DNA of 31,272 bases from Eimeria necatrix (Eukaryota; Apicomplexa; Conoidasida; Eucoccidiorida; Eimeriidae), in contig NW_013654793.1 in NCBI RefSeq assembly GCF_000499385.1, positions 1 through 31,272 on the forward strand. The letters run 5' to 3'. Below are positions 1-9,613 of the stretch, piece by piece (the first letter of the stretch is position 1; each line of letters begins with the position of its first letter). The position numbers and the translations under genes were made by a program. Under the pieces are notes generated by a model. It was not told the origin of the DNA and ran no database searches. It saw only the letters and a program-made list of their open reading frames with translations.

Positions 1-70
<70 letters not shown>

Positions 71-72
71 TG
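1..72. repeat. (CTG)n trinucleotide run at window start
   Basis: This is a nearly pure CTG run with one TTG interruption, continuing off the left edge. It lies upstream of the last exon of the AGC kinase, so it is probably intronic, but it could be a HAAR-coding part of the preceding exon. The frame cannot be decided from this window. Confidence 0.9.
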
Positions 73-237
73 GTGGCTGCTGCGGCAGCTGGGGTCTGTG
101 GTGCAGAGAGGTGGGGTTGGAGCGCATGCAAGGAGCAGCTTTTAAAATAAAATAATTTGTTTTGCTGGTTTGTTTTAATTGCTTTATTTGGTATATTTGT
201 AATTATTAAAACAAAAAAATAAATTTGTTTTTTTCAG

Positions 238-333
238 GGAGTTGATGACACTTCGAACTTCGACAATTATCCCGAATCCACAGAACAGCCTCCCCCCATA
301 ACGGGGACTCTAGACCCTTTCACTTCTTGGTGA
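238..333 (+). CDS. AGC-family protein kinase, last exon (PKA/PKG-like C-tail), partial
   Basis: A T-rich tract ending TTTTTTTCAG (acceptor at 235-237) opens an exon of 31 codons ending in TGA at 331-333. The peptide begins GVDDTSNFDNYPESTE and ends with Pro-rich TGTLDPFTSW. TSNFD.YPE is the signature of the AGC kinase C-terminal tail, whose NFD Phe packs near the ATP site in PKA and PKG catalytic domains. The catalytic domain itself lies left of the window. The exon is too short to separate PKA-C from PKG or another AGC kinase. The reading frame is inferred from the match to the family and from the clean stop. Confidence 0.72.
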   Translation, partial: GVDDTSNFDNYPESTEQPPPITGTLDPFTSW

Positions 334-1015
334 GCCCTCTGCAGCAGCAGCAGCAGCAGCAGCTGCTGCTGCTGCTGCTGCTGCAGCAGCAGCAGCGGCT
401 GGGAGTTTGCAAGGGCGCGACAAAGCTGTACGTACACTCAAAGGTCAAGTGAATGCGTTGATGCAAATAAATGACGGAGACAAATGATGGCGCATGCACT
501 GCCGTGCAAGCCTAGCTTCAATTGTTGTTGTCACCCAACTAGTTTTCCTTGTGTTTCCTCGGAAACGAGAAAAAAACAGAGTGGCTTGTTCCAAATCATT
601 TAATCTTCGCAATATTTGACTAAGAGTCCAAACGAGCAGTGCGCAGCAGCCCGCGCGCCAGCTCGTGCAGCTTTCCGTGCAGAAACAGCAGCAGCAGCAG
701 CAGCTGCTGCAGCAGCAAGTCTGGCAGCTCCAGCGCTCCCGTAGGACAAAATAAGCTTTTTAGGACTTTTAATGCAGACTCTGAGACTTAGAGATCCACA
801 ATTCCGGAAAATAACTGAAGATTCCTTCTGAACAGAAGCGCGGGAGTGGCGCGGTGCAGAACGGTTCGGGTGTATAGGCAGCTCGGCGGTCCGTTCAAGA
901 AAGCTGCGCGGCCTCCGCCGTCAGTTACATTCTTTCTTCTGCTTTCTTCGACTTGGAATATTAAATTAAAACACTTTTCAAAATTAAAACTCTTCAAAAT
1001 CAAACACTTTTCAAA
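334..1015. other. Intergenic region between AGC kinase end and HEAT-like gene
   Basis: There is no convincing gene here. It holds a CAG/CTG/CAG inverted tract (about 343-394), a copy of the TGTACGTACA palindrome at 427-436, a short CAG/CTG tract near 686-717, and an AT-rich stretch just before the ATG at 1016. Open frames that enter from about 846 have no ATG and run on into the polyQ exon in the wrong frame. Confidence 0.6.
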
Positions 1016-1158
1016 ATGGTTGGAGGCAATTGCGAGCGAGTTCCGCAGTCGGCGCTGCGCGTCTACAGAAAGCTGGAGGAACACAACCAGCACCACCCCT
1101 GGGCAGCCGAGGCTTTCAACGGGCAGCAGATTTGCTTCGACTGCGTCGCTGCTGCGCT

Positions 1159-1231
<73 letters not shown>

Positions 1232-1858
1232 TCGGCGGCGAAGTTCCGACTTGTGCAGGAAGTGTGGCAAGTGCTGCAGCAGCTGCCGCAGGCCGCCGCG
1301 CTGCGCATTGGCCACTACCTGCTGCACTCCACGGGCTTTCTGGACTCAGTTGTGAGTTTTATTTTTTGAAATATTATTTAAATATTATTTGAAATATTAT
1401 TTTAAAATATTATTTTAAATATTATTTTAAATATTATATTTAAATATTATTTTGAAATTTTATTTCAAATTCTTTTCCAAATAATATTTCCAAGTTGGAG
1501 CTGCTGGCCACTGAGGTGTACATGGACCAGTCCTGCACGGAGACGGAGGCCGCAATGGAGTGGGCAGTTTTATTTTATTTTATTTTTATTTTTATTTTTA
1601 TTTTTATTTTTATTTTTATTTTTATTTTTATTTTTATTTATTTATTTATTTATTTATTTATTTGTCGCTGCAGCGTCGCCTTGGCTGTGGACGCAGCAGC
1701 CCTCAGCTACAGCCCCGAAGAGCAGCAGTACAGCGAAGCTTGCTTAGCAGCAAAGCTGCACAAGTGGCTGCTGCAGAAGCTGCTGGCCCGGGACTCCGCG
1801 GCGGTGCCCCAGGCGCTGCAGGTATGCAGAATTCCAAACTCCGCGCAACTTCCATTCA

Positions 1859-1920
<62 letters not shown>

Positions 1921-2482
1921 GCAGGACCCAGAGCTGTGGGGGCACTTGACGGACGGACTGGCTGCTGCAGTGAAGGCTGGGGACGCAGCAGCAAATGTTA
2001 TTCTTGGGAGTTTCTGCGCAGTGCTGCGAGCAGCAGAAGAGTCTGCTGCAGCAGCAATTGCTGCCAGCTGCGTGGCGAAGGTGGCGCGGGCGCTGCTGCT
2101 GCTGCCGCCGACTGCAGCAGCGCTGCTGCAGCTGCTGCAGGCCGTGTCTGGCTGCTTCAGCTGCTGCGAGCTGCTGCAGCAGCAGCAGCAGCACTCGCTG
2201 CTGCTGCTGCAGCTGGGGCAGACGTTTCAGGCCGTCTTTGCTTCCGCAGAAGCTCCAGCAAAAGTCCAAGATGCTGCTTTGCTGCTGCTGCAGCAGCTCT
2301 TAAGTTCTCTTTCGGAAAATCTCAAACTTCTTTTCATTGAAGACCTTTGCATTGTGGATTGGCTTCTGGAAGCTGTCCGCAACAAAAGACCAGTGGCCCA
2401 CTCAGTGGTCCAGTGCCTGCAGCAGCACATCTTTTGCTGCTGCTCGTTTCAGCAGCACCACTTCGACGCAGGTAAGCTGCGC

Positions 2483-2513
<31 letters not shown>

Positions 2514-2739
2514 AGCGCCTCGCAGCCTTCAGCAGCTTCCTCTGCATTGCCCGGAAGCAGCAAGACCAGCTCTGGCTGCTGCGCGCGGCGCTGTTGCTGC
2601 TGACTTCCAAACCAGTAAGTTTTGCTGCTGCTGCTGCAGCAAAGCAGCAACCAGTGCAGCAAGCTGCTGCAGGACTGGGAGGCCGACGAAAAGAAGCTTG
2701 CGGCAGTCACTGGCCTGTGCGCTGCCAGCCTCTTCCGCC

Positions 2740-2784
<45 letters not shown>

Positions 2785-3803
2785 CAGACGCGCCGCTGCT
2801 GCTGACGGAAATCCGAAAGTCCCTTGAAGAGGGAAGCCGCTGCTGCCCGCAGCTGCACTCGGGGATTAACAAAGAACGAGTTTTGTGCTGCTTCCGCCTG
2901 GCCGCAAAGACTTTCTGCGGTGAGTTTGCTGCAGCAGCAGCAGCAGCTGACGGGCTCACTGCAGCAGCAGCAGCAGCAGCGCGCAGCAGCGCGGCCGCGC
3001 GGAGCTGCAGAACTGGGAAGACTTTCCACAACTCGTGGCTGCAAATGTAAAATTATTTTCAAATTCAAAAAATAAAAAAAAAACAAAAGCTGCTGCAGAC
3101 TCCAAGACCTGCAGCAGCTGGCGCGCGGCCTCCGCCCCGCAGTGGTCCACTGGTCACCTGCGGACCGCGGCGAAGTCTTCGAAGGCTTTTCGGAAATTAT
3201 TTTAAATTTTTTAAAAATGCAAATTAATTTTTCAAAAGTTCGTTTGAGTGCGCAAGAGAGCCAGCGGCTGCGCGGGTACGCGGCGCTGGGGGTGAAGCTG
3301 AGCTGCGGCTTCTACTTTGGCTGGAAAGTCCGTTTGAACTCAAAATAAATTCTTTTTTTTTCTTTTTTTTCCCTTTTTTGCTTCATTTTGCGTTTTATTT
3401 CAGATGGAATGTCCAGCTGCGAACTGGAAACAGGCCGAGTTCCTCAACGGCGTTTTTCGTGCAGCTTTCGGACCCGCCGCCGCCCCCCGCGCCGCCGACG
3501 CGGTCTCGGAGGAAGCCAACCTGTTCGTTGCTGCTGCCAGTGAGCGATCGTCTTGAAATTGTTTTTAAAATCATTTTAAATCATTTTAAATCATTTTAAA
3601 TCATTTTAAATCATTTTAAATCATTTTTAAATCATTTTAAATCATTTTTATATCATTTAAAACATTTTCAGTTCGAAAAAACCTGATCGGGCAAGTCCAG
3701 TTTCGCCCCTTCGCTCCGCAAACTGCTGCACATCTGCAGCAACAGAAACTTGCTGAGTCTCTCTCTCAGCCGCGCAGCAGCAGCAACCGACTCCGCCCCC
3801 GCT

Positions 3804-3873
<70 letters not shown>

Positions 3874-4176
3874 CGGAGTATTCTTTTGCAATTTATTTAA
3901 TAAAAATGCTTTTGAGCTGCGGAAGTCCCGAAGAAGAAGAGCCCCTGGACTGCGACGTGGGCGCGGGCGTTTGCGAGCTGGCGGCGCTCGCGGGCAGCCT
4001 GCGGCGCTCGGCGGTGGACTTCAACCTCGTAAAGTCTTTTTTTGTTTTTATTTTAATTTTATTTTATTTTTATTTTATTTTTTTATTTTAAAAATACTTT
4101 TTATTCTTTAGACTCTCAACAGCTGCTGCGTGGCTGCTGCTCTCCTCTTCCTCGCCTGCCCGTGAGTCGCCTTGCT

Positions 4177-4214
<38 letters not shown>

Positions 4215-5608
4215 TGATCCGCCACTGTCTGCTTCAGTTCTCAACTCGAAGACTCTCCTGCAGTTCTAAAAGCGTAAATTTAATTCAAAAAAATTAAATT
4301 TTGGAAGGGCGAAATGTTGCACAGCGAAGTCAACAAACTGTTCACCAACGCGGGGGTGTTTCCCGCGCCCTGCATAAACCCTAAACCCTAAACCCTAAAC
4401 CCTAAACCCTAAACCCTAAACCCTAAACCCTAAACCCTAAACCCCCCTAAACCCTAAACCCTAAACCCTAAACCCTAAACCCTAAAACCCTAAACCCTAA
4501 ACCCTAAACCCTAAATAATCCCAATACTGCCTCGGGCGGTTTACGTTCGCGTCCGCGTAGTACCGCGCCACGTTTGGCTGCGCTGTCTTCCAAACTGCCC
4601 CTCGTGAAGCGCCACCTGGAGGCCTTCGCAGTCACTATTCTCGCAGTGGTCTAAACCCTAAACCCTAAACCCTAAACCCTAAACCCTAAAACCCTAAACC
4701 CTAAACCCTAAACCCTAAAGAAGGGCGAAATGTTGCACAGCGAAGTCAACAAACTGTTCACCAACGCGGGGGTGTTTCCCGCGCCCTGCATAAACCCTAA
4801 ACCCTAAACCCTAAACCCTAAACCCTAAACCCTAAACCCTAAACCCTAAACCCTAAACCCCCACCCTAAACCCTAAACCCTAAACCCTAAACCCTAAACC
4901 CTAAACCCTAAACCCTAAACCCTAAACCCTAATTCAAAAATTCATTTTGGAGCCGCAGAGCCGCCGCCTGCGTTCACAAACTCTTCAAAGACGCGCCCGC
5001 GGCTTCTTTGGTGGGTCTGCCTGCAGCCGACTTTTCTTTTTCTTTTTTTTTTTTAATTTAATTCTTTTTTCTTTTTCTTTTTTTTTTAAATTTAATTCTT
5101 TTTTCTTTTTCTTTTTCTTTTCTTTAATTTAATTCTTTTTTTCTTTTTCTTTTTCTTTTCTTGAATTCAATTCTGTTTTTCTTTCTTTTTCTTGAATTCA
5201 ACTCTGTTTTTCTTTCTTTTCTTGAATTCAATTCTGTTTTTCTTTTTCTTTTCTTCAATTTAATTCTTTTTTCTTTCTTTTTCTTCAATTCAATTCTATT
5301 TTTCTTTCTTTTTCTTCAATTCAATTCTATTTTTCTTTCTTTTTCTTCAATTCCTCAATTAAACTCCCCATTCCTGTTACTGGCCCTCGCCGCAGCAGCT
5401 GCCGCCGCGCCCGGCGCTGCTGCTGCTGGGCGCCGTGTGGAGCAGCAGCAGCTTTTGCTGCTACAGAGCAGCAGCGCTGCAGCAGTTTGCTGCAGTTTGC
5501 TGCAGCACGAGTTTTCGGGAGTGGCGGGGGTGGAGCAGCGGGCCGTTTCAGCAGCAAGTGCGGCAGGTGGGGCGTTCTTGCTTGTTGCTGCAGCTCCCTG
5601 CTTCACGC

Positions 5609-5650
<42 letters not shown>

Positions 5651-6255
5651 AGACGCTCAGCTGCTTCTTTGCTGCTGCGGAGGCCTCCGCAGCGCGGGGC
5701 CAAAGCCCCCCAGGACTCAGCAGCAGCATTTCCCAAATGGTCCACTTCGACTTGCTGCTGGCTGCCGACAGTTTGCTGCCTTTGTTTGCGCACGAGGGCT
5801 GCAGCAAGTTCCCAGTGAGTCCAGTGGTCCGCTGCTGCTGCTGCAGTGGACCAGTGGTCACGTTGCTGCGCCTCTTGCTGCTGCTGCTGCTGCAGTGGAC
5901 CAGTGGTCACGCTGGCTGCACCTCCTGCTGCTGCTGCTGCTGCTGCGTTTTGCTGGTGCTGCTGCTTTTGCGTTTGCTGCTGCTTCTGCACGCGTTGTGT
6001 CTGCTGCTGCTGCTGCTGCTTGCTGCAGGCGCTGCTGCATCTGCTGCCTGCTGCAGGCGCTGCTGCAGCTGGTCTTTGCTGCGGAAGCCAGCAGCAGCAG
6101 CTGGCAGCCAACTTCCATCAGTTGGATTCTTTCCCAAGTCCTCAAAGGATCTTCTTTTGACTTTTGCTGCTGCTCCGAGGCTTTGCTGCTGCTGCTCGCC
6201 CGCAGCGTGGCAGCAGGGCTCGAGCTCTCCGCCCCTGCTGCTGCAGCAGCAGCAG

Positions 6256-6305
<50 letters not shown>

Positions 6306-6577
6306 GCAGCTAACGCCACTGTGGCTGCCCAGGTAGGACAAAGTCTTGGGGCTGCATGCACGCGGGGCTGCATGCAGCCCCGCGTGTGTTTGCATTTTAT
6401 TTTATTTATTTTTATTTATTTATTTATTTATTTAATTTATTTTTATTTTTAATTTTAATTTTTCTTTTTCTAATTAAATAACCCGCAGGCCCTTTCTCTC
6501 TACTTGAGGAGTCCTCAGCCTTTGCCAAAAGGAACTCCGCTGCGGATTTCAATTCGGCTGCACCAACTGGCTGGCAT

Positions 6578-6616
<39 letters not shown>

Positions 6617-7594
6617 AGTGAGTTTTTTGTCTTTTATTTTAATTTAAATTGATTTATTCTTTTTATTTTAATTTTAAATTAAGTTGTTCTTGTGTCCTTT
6701 ATTCTTAACTTTAAATTAATCTGTTATTTCGTCTTTTATTAATTTTAAATTAATTTATTTTTGCTTTTCCCAACAGCCCCTCGCTGCGGACTTCCTCGCC
6801 GTGCTGCTGCAGTTCCTGTTCGTCTGCGTGGACGCAGCAGAAGCAAGAGGTACTGCAGCAGCAGCAGCAAGCAGCGCATGCATGCATGCATGCATGCATG
6901 CATGCATGCATGCATGCATGCATGCGTGCATGCATGCATGCATGCATGCATGGGGGAGCGCATGCAGCAATTAATTATTTCGTTTGCAGCTCTGCACTCT
7001 CTGCGCTGTTCTGGGAATCTCCTGAAGCTGCTGAGGAGAAGCCTGGGGGGCCCCACAGAGGGCAAATCTGCTGCTGCTGCAGCAGCAGCAGCAGCAGCAG
7101 ATTTGCCGGCGTTGGCTTTGTGTGCCATTTCGCTGCTGCTGCTGCCGGTTGAGGTGAGCGCGAGCTGCTGCAGCAGCTGCCGCTGCTGCTGCTGCCGCTG
7201 CTGCTGCTGCTGCCGCTGCTGCAGCTGCCGCTGCTGCTGCTGCTGCTGCTGCTGCACAGAGCAACAGGAGCGAAGCTCAAGAGTGGTCTTATTGCTGCTG
7301 CTGCAGGAACAGGCAGAGGCAGCTCCCGAGCCGCTGCTGCTGCTGGCTTTGAATCCTCTCAGCGCGAATTTAAATGAAGAAAAAAATAATTCAAAAAGTG
7401 CAAATTTAAAAGAAGAAAAAAATAATTCAAAAAACAAAAAAGAAATAAATGCAAAGTCCTACTTGGCTTTGATGGGCCACGCAGAAGCAGCTGTTCGCGC
7501 TGCTGCTTGTTTGCTGCTGGCCACCACGCTGACCCAGCAGGTGCGAATAAATCCGTCTTTATTTATTTTTATTTATTTATTTATTTATTTATTT

Positions 7595-7626
<32 letters not shown>

Positions 7627-7997
7627 TTTGTTTTTATTTATTTGCTTTTTGCAGATCGGGAGCCTCCGGGACGCGGAGGTGGCGCAGCTGCTGGCGGGGT
7701 GTATCGACAGTTCCTTCGCCGTAAGCGGCGCTTTCGACGGAGATTTCAAATCATTTTATTTTCATTTATATTTATATTTATATTTACATTTACATTTATA
7801 TTTATATTTATATTTATATTTATATTTTTATTTTTGTTTTTTCTTTAGAGCAGCAAAGACTGCCACGCAGATGCAGCAATTCTGGCCATTTGCTCGCTGG
7901 CCACTTGCGGCGCAATTGCCCCTTTGCTGCGCTGCTGTTTGCTGTCAACCACTTTTTCGCTGCTGCCGCTCTGCAACAAGTACATTACCCCTGCGCC

Positions 7998-8082
<85 letters not shown>

Positions 8083-8172
8083 TGCCTCAGCAGAGGACCC
8101 CGCGCGTTGTTTGCAGCCATCGTAAGTGCTGCTGCTGCTCTTTTCTTTTGATTTCCTTTTCCACTCTTCGGA

Positions 8173-8206
<34 letters not shown>

Positions 8207-8541
8207 AGCTCTTCAGATTAAATCCAATTTGGTTTAATGCAGCATTTCTCAGCAGCAAAGAGGTGAGAAGCAATTCCCCATTTTAAAGAAAAGTTTTAAA
8301 GTCTTTTTCTTTTATTTGTTTTTCTTTCGATTGCTCTCATTTGTTTTAATTTATTATTCCTCTTCAGGTGCTCAGTGCTGCTGCAGCAGCAGCTGCAGAT
8401 CCTGCTGCTGCTGCTTCTTCCCGGGCAGCAGCTTTGCTGCTGCTGCGGACTTTGAGGGGCTCTGAGGAGCCTGCGGGGCTCGCCTGCGGTGTACGTACAC
8501 CTCAAAATGGCCCACAGACCCTCCGCAGCGAAACTGCTGCT

Positions 8542-8573
<32 letters not shown>

Positions 8574-8730
8574 TCGCGGCCAGAGCCCTCCCCGCACCTT
8601 CTTTCCGCTAGTTCCTGCTGCTGCTGCAGCAGACACAACAGCAGCAGCAGTTACAGAGACGATGGAGAGGCTCTTGGCTGCTGTATTGGGGAGCGTCAGC
8701 AGCAGCAGCAGCAGCAGCAGTCCCACAGCC

Positions 8731-8763
<33 letters not shown>

Positions 8764-8856
8764 TCCCCCAGTGCAGACGCGTGCACAGATGCATGCGCTG
8801 GAGGGGAAGCCTGGTCATGGACCAATGGACCATCTGGCAGATCTTTGCAGAACTAA
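1016..8856 (+). CDS. Large multi-exon HEAT/ARM-like helical protein, function unrecognised
   Basis: The ATG at 1016 follows a T/A-rich leader and starts a 112-codon exon with a polyQ run (donor GTGAGT at 1352). Further supported exons are about 1495-1566, up to 1821, 1925-2614, 2640-2919, then short pieces around 3002-3046, 3093-3180, 3241-3330, 3405-3539 and 3900-4029, exon-like islands between telomere-type arrays at 4.3-5.0 kb, 5395-5566, up to 5814 and up to 6332. The 3' part is strongest: 6489-6617, 6777-6849, 6990-7153, 7307-7540, 7655-7720, 7849-8121, 8209-8262 and 8368-8856 all have GT-AG borders and agreeing phases, ending at TAA. Non-repeat segments are Leu/Ala-rich amphipathic helices, for example SYLALMGHAEAAVRAAACLL and AILAICSLATCGAIAPLL, as in HEAT/ARM solenoids. 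A nuclear transport receptor is possible but no family signature is seen. The exon 2 to 3 join, the joins between 2.9 and 6.3 kb, and the assumption that this is one gene rather than two are uncertain. Confidence 0.5.
1160..1229 (+). repeat. (CAG)n coding polyglutamine
   Basis: About 23 CAG/CAA codons lie inside the first exon of the HEAT-like gene, between conventional sequence (CFDCVAAAL before, PSAAKFRLVQEVW after). The single CAA keeps the Gln frame. This is a clear example of a HAAR within an otherwise ordinary helical segment. Confidence 0.85.
1373..1470. repeat. AT-rich intronic minisatellite (AATATTATTTT-like)
   Basis: About ten degenerate copies of an 11-12 bp AATATTATTTT unit fill intron 1 of the HEAT-like gene, between the donor at 1352 and the acceptor at 1494. 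Confidence 0.8.
1568..1664. repeat. TTTTTA/TTTA tandem repeat in intron
   Basis: This is a run of TTTTTA hexamers changing to TTTA tetramers. It reads through as Phe-Ile and Tyr-Leu in one frame, which makes the open frame of 1495-2340 look coding. Composition and position argue for an intron ending at TCGCTGCAG (1673). Confidence 0.8.
1860..1920. repeat. (CTG)20 inside an intron
   Basis: A pure CTG run lies between the donor GTATGC at 1822 and the acceptor GCAG at 1924. Skipping it joins two phase-0 exons (…VPQALQ to DPELWGHLTDGL), so here the trinucleotide run is spliced out rather than translated. Confidence 0.75.
3558..3655. repeat. ATTTTAAATC tandem repeat in intron
   Basis: Around nine copies of a 10-11 bp ATTTTAAATC unit lie between the GTGAGC donor near 3540 and a TTTTCAG acceptor near 3671. 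Confidence 0.8.
3803..3870 (+). repeat. (CAG)23 run
   Basis: A long pure CAG run lies in the HEAT-like gene region, before the acidic segment SPEEEEPLDCDVGAGVCELA. It may be a coding poly-Ala/Ser/Gln tract or part of an intron. Confidence 0.85.
4304..4375 (+). repeat. 72-bp direct repeat, copy 1 (exon-like)
   Basis: This block is identical to 4720-4791. In one frame it reads MLHSEVNKLFTNAGVFPAPC, which looks like exon sequence, and then runs directly into an AAACCCT array. The similarity to copy 2 continues into the array: both have a C-rich interruption at the same offset (4439 and 4855), although the interruptions differ slightly. Confidence 0.9.
4376..4514. repeat. Interstitial telomere-type array (AAACCCT)n, block 1
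   Basis: About 19 AAACCCT heptamers with one C-rich interruption at 4439 and one AAAACCCT unit. The heptamer is the apicomplexan/plant telomere type and is known to be scattered inside Eimeria chromosomes. Here it lies within the span of a transcribed-looking gene. Confidence 0.97.
4516..4650 (+). other. Unique exon-like island between telomere-type arrays
   Basis: This non-repetitive island encodes LSSKLPLVKRHLEAFAVTI around 4578-4650, a helical peptide in keeping with the HEAT-like gene, and then meets the next AAACCCT array. No clean splice donor separates the peptide from the array; the last codons run into TCTAA. Confidence 0.5.
4651..4719. repeat. Interstitial telomere-type array, block 2
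   Basis: About nine AAACCCT units with one AAAACCCT variant, ending at the start of the second 72-bp copy. Confidence 0.97.
4720..4791 (+). repeat. 72-bp direct repeat, copy 2 (exon-like)
   Basis: This is a base-for-base copy of 4304-4375, offset by 416 bp and flanked on both sides by AAACCCT arrays. It duplicates the exon-like peptide that begins MLHSEVNKLF. Confidence 0.9.
4792..4931. repeat. Interstitial telomere-type array, block 3
   Basis: About 19 AAACCCT units with a C-rich interruption at 4855, placed exactly as in block 1. It is followed by an exon-like stretch (FWSRRAAACVHKLFKDAPA, about 4945-5008) with a GTGGGT donor. Confidence 0.97.
5031..5355. repeat. Pyrimidine-rich minisatellite intron (TTCTTTTTCTT.AATTCAATTC)
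   Basis: This is a T/C-rich intron with about ten diverged copies of a 25-35 bp unit, TTTTTCTTTCTTTTTCTTGAATTCAATTCTG-like. It ends near the acceptor CCGCAG at 5394. Open frames through it (Phe/Leu-rich) are artefacts of composition. Confidence 0.8.
6359..6386. repeat. Perfect 28-bp GC-rich palindrome
   Basis: The 28 bases are exactly self-complementary, centred on TGCATGCA and running outward through CGGGG/CCCCG to CACG/CGTG. The core GGGCTGCATGCA also occurs directly before it (6349-6360). It lies in an intron of the HEAT-like gene. Confidence 0.9.
6876..6951. repeat. (GCAT)19 tetranucleotide array in an intron
   Basis: This is an almost perfect GCAT tandem array with one GTGC variant. 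It lies between the donor at 6850 (after VDAAEARG) and the acceptor at 6989. Phases 1 and 1 agree across the intron, so the array is spliced out although it is open in several frames. Confidence 0.92.
7560..7640. repeat. (TTTA)n intron array
   Basis: TTTA tetranucleotide tract between the donor at 7541 and the acceptor TTTTTGCAG ending at 7654. Both flanking exons are phase 0. Confidence 0.85.
7755..7835. repeat. (TTTATA)n intron array
   Basis: Hexanucleotide TTTATA/TTTACA tract in the intron from the donor at 7721 to the acceptor TTCTTTAG at 7848. Confidence 0.85.
8488..8501. repeat. Dispersed palindrome GGTGTACGTACACC (perfect copy)
   Basis: Perfect 14-bp palindrome in the last exon of the HEAT-like gene, reading as VRTP there. 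Identical copies lie at 17514-17527 and 26612-26625, and variants are scattered through the window. Confidence 0.9.
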
Positions 8857-9090
8857 AACAAATAAAATAATTTAATTGTTTTATTTTATTATTTTATTTC
8901 ATTTAAATGTTCTTCTGCAGCACTAGAAGCAAATGCTGCTGTCTGCTGCAGCAGCAGCAAACAGCAGCAGCACACAGGCAATGGGCGCGCCGCAGTTCGG
9001 CTTTAGCTGCCTCAGCAGCGCCTTGCTGCTGCTGCTGCGTCAGCACCACTTTGCTGCTGCTGCTGCTGCTGCTGCTGCATCAGCACCACT

Positions 9091-9126
<36 letters not shown>

Positions 9127-9490
9127 CTAGGGAAAGCTGCTGCCAGAGAGTCCCTTAGTCACGGTATTCTAAAGAGCTGCTGCTTCCTCTTGCTGCTGCA
9201 GCTGCGTTCGCTGCGAGGAGCTGCTGCTGCAGTGCTGCAGCGCTTTGCTGCAGCAGCGCTGCTGCAGCAGTTCGCAGCAGCAGCGCTGCTGCAGCAAACA
9301 GCCCCGCAGCAGCGCATGCAGCGAAGTTTGCTGCTGCAGCAAACAACGAAGTTTGCTGCTGCAGCAAACTTCGTTGTTTGCTGCTGCAGCAAACAACGAA
9401 GTTTGCTGCTGCAGCAAACAACGAAGTTTGCTGCTGCAACAAACAAAGAAAGGCAGCAAATAAAAACGCATGCATTTCTGCATGCGGCCC
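8857..9490. other. Convergent intergenic region rich in CTG/CAG and palindromes
   Basis: This lies between the 3' ends of the HEAT-like gene (+) and the low-complexity gene (-). It holds an AT tract, a duplicated segment around CAGCACCACTTTGCTGCTG (9039 and 9080), inverted CTG/CAG tracts, and a cluster of GAAGTTTGCTGCTGCAGC repeats. No credible gene was found; the short frames on both strands are translations of the repeats. Confidence 0.65.
9323..9447. repeat. 25-bp tandem repeats forming a 69-bp imperfect palindrome
   Basis: Units of the form GAAGTTTGCTGCTGCAGCAA plus ACAAC start at 9323, 9348, 9398 and 9423, with one inverted stretch between. Bases 9326-9359 and 9361-9394 pair around base 9360 with a single mismatch in 34 positions. 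Each unit is itself nearly self-complementary. Confidence 0.9.
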
Positions 9491-9572
9491 TCACGGCTGG
9501 CCGTGGGGCTGTCTGCGGGGGTTTAAAGCGAAAGAGCGAAAGTCGGGCGGAGCAGCAGCAGCAGCAGCAGCA

Positions 9573-9613
<41 letters not shown>

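Noticed and set aside
4376..4931. A true chromosome end
   Set aside because: The heptamer arrays are short, interrupted, and flanked by gene sequence on both sides, so they are interstitial.
6745..7437. Frames reading MHACMHAC repeats
   Set aside because: They read the (GCAT)19 array, which is intronic by phase-consistent splicing of the HEAT-like gene.
9155..9483. Overlapping frames of LFAAAANFVVCC / LLQQQTSL type
   Set aside because: They are translations of the palindromic 25-bp repeats, open on both strands and without other content.
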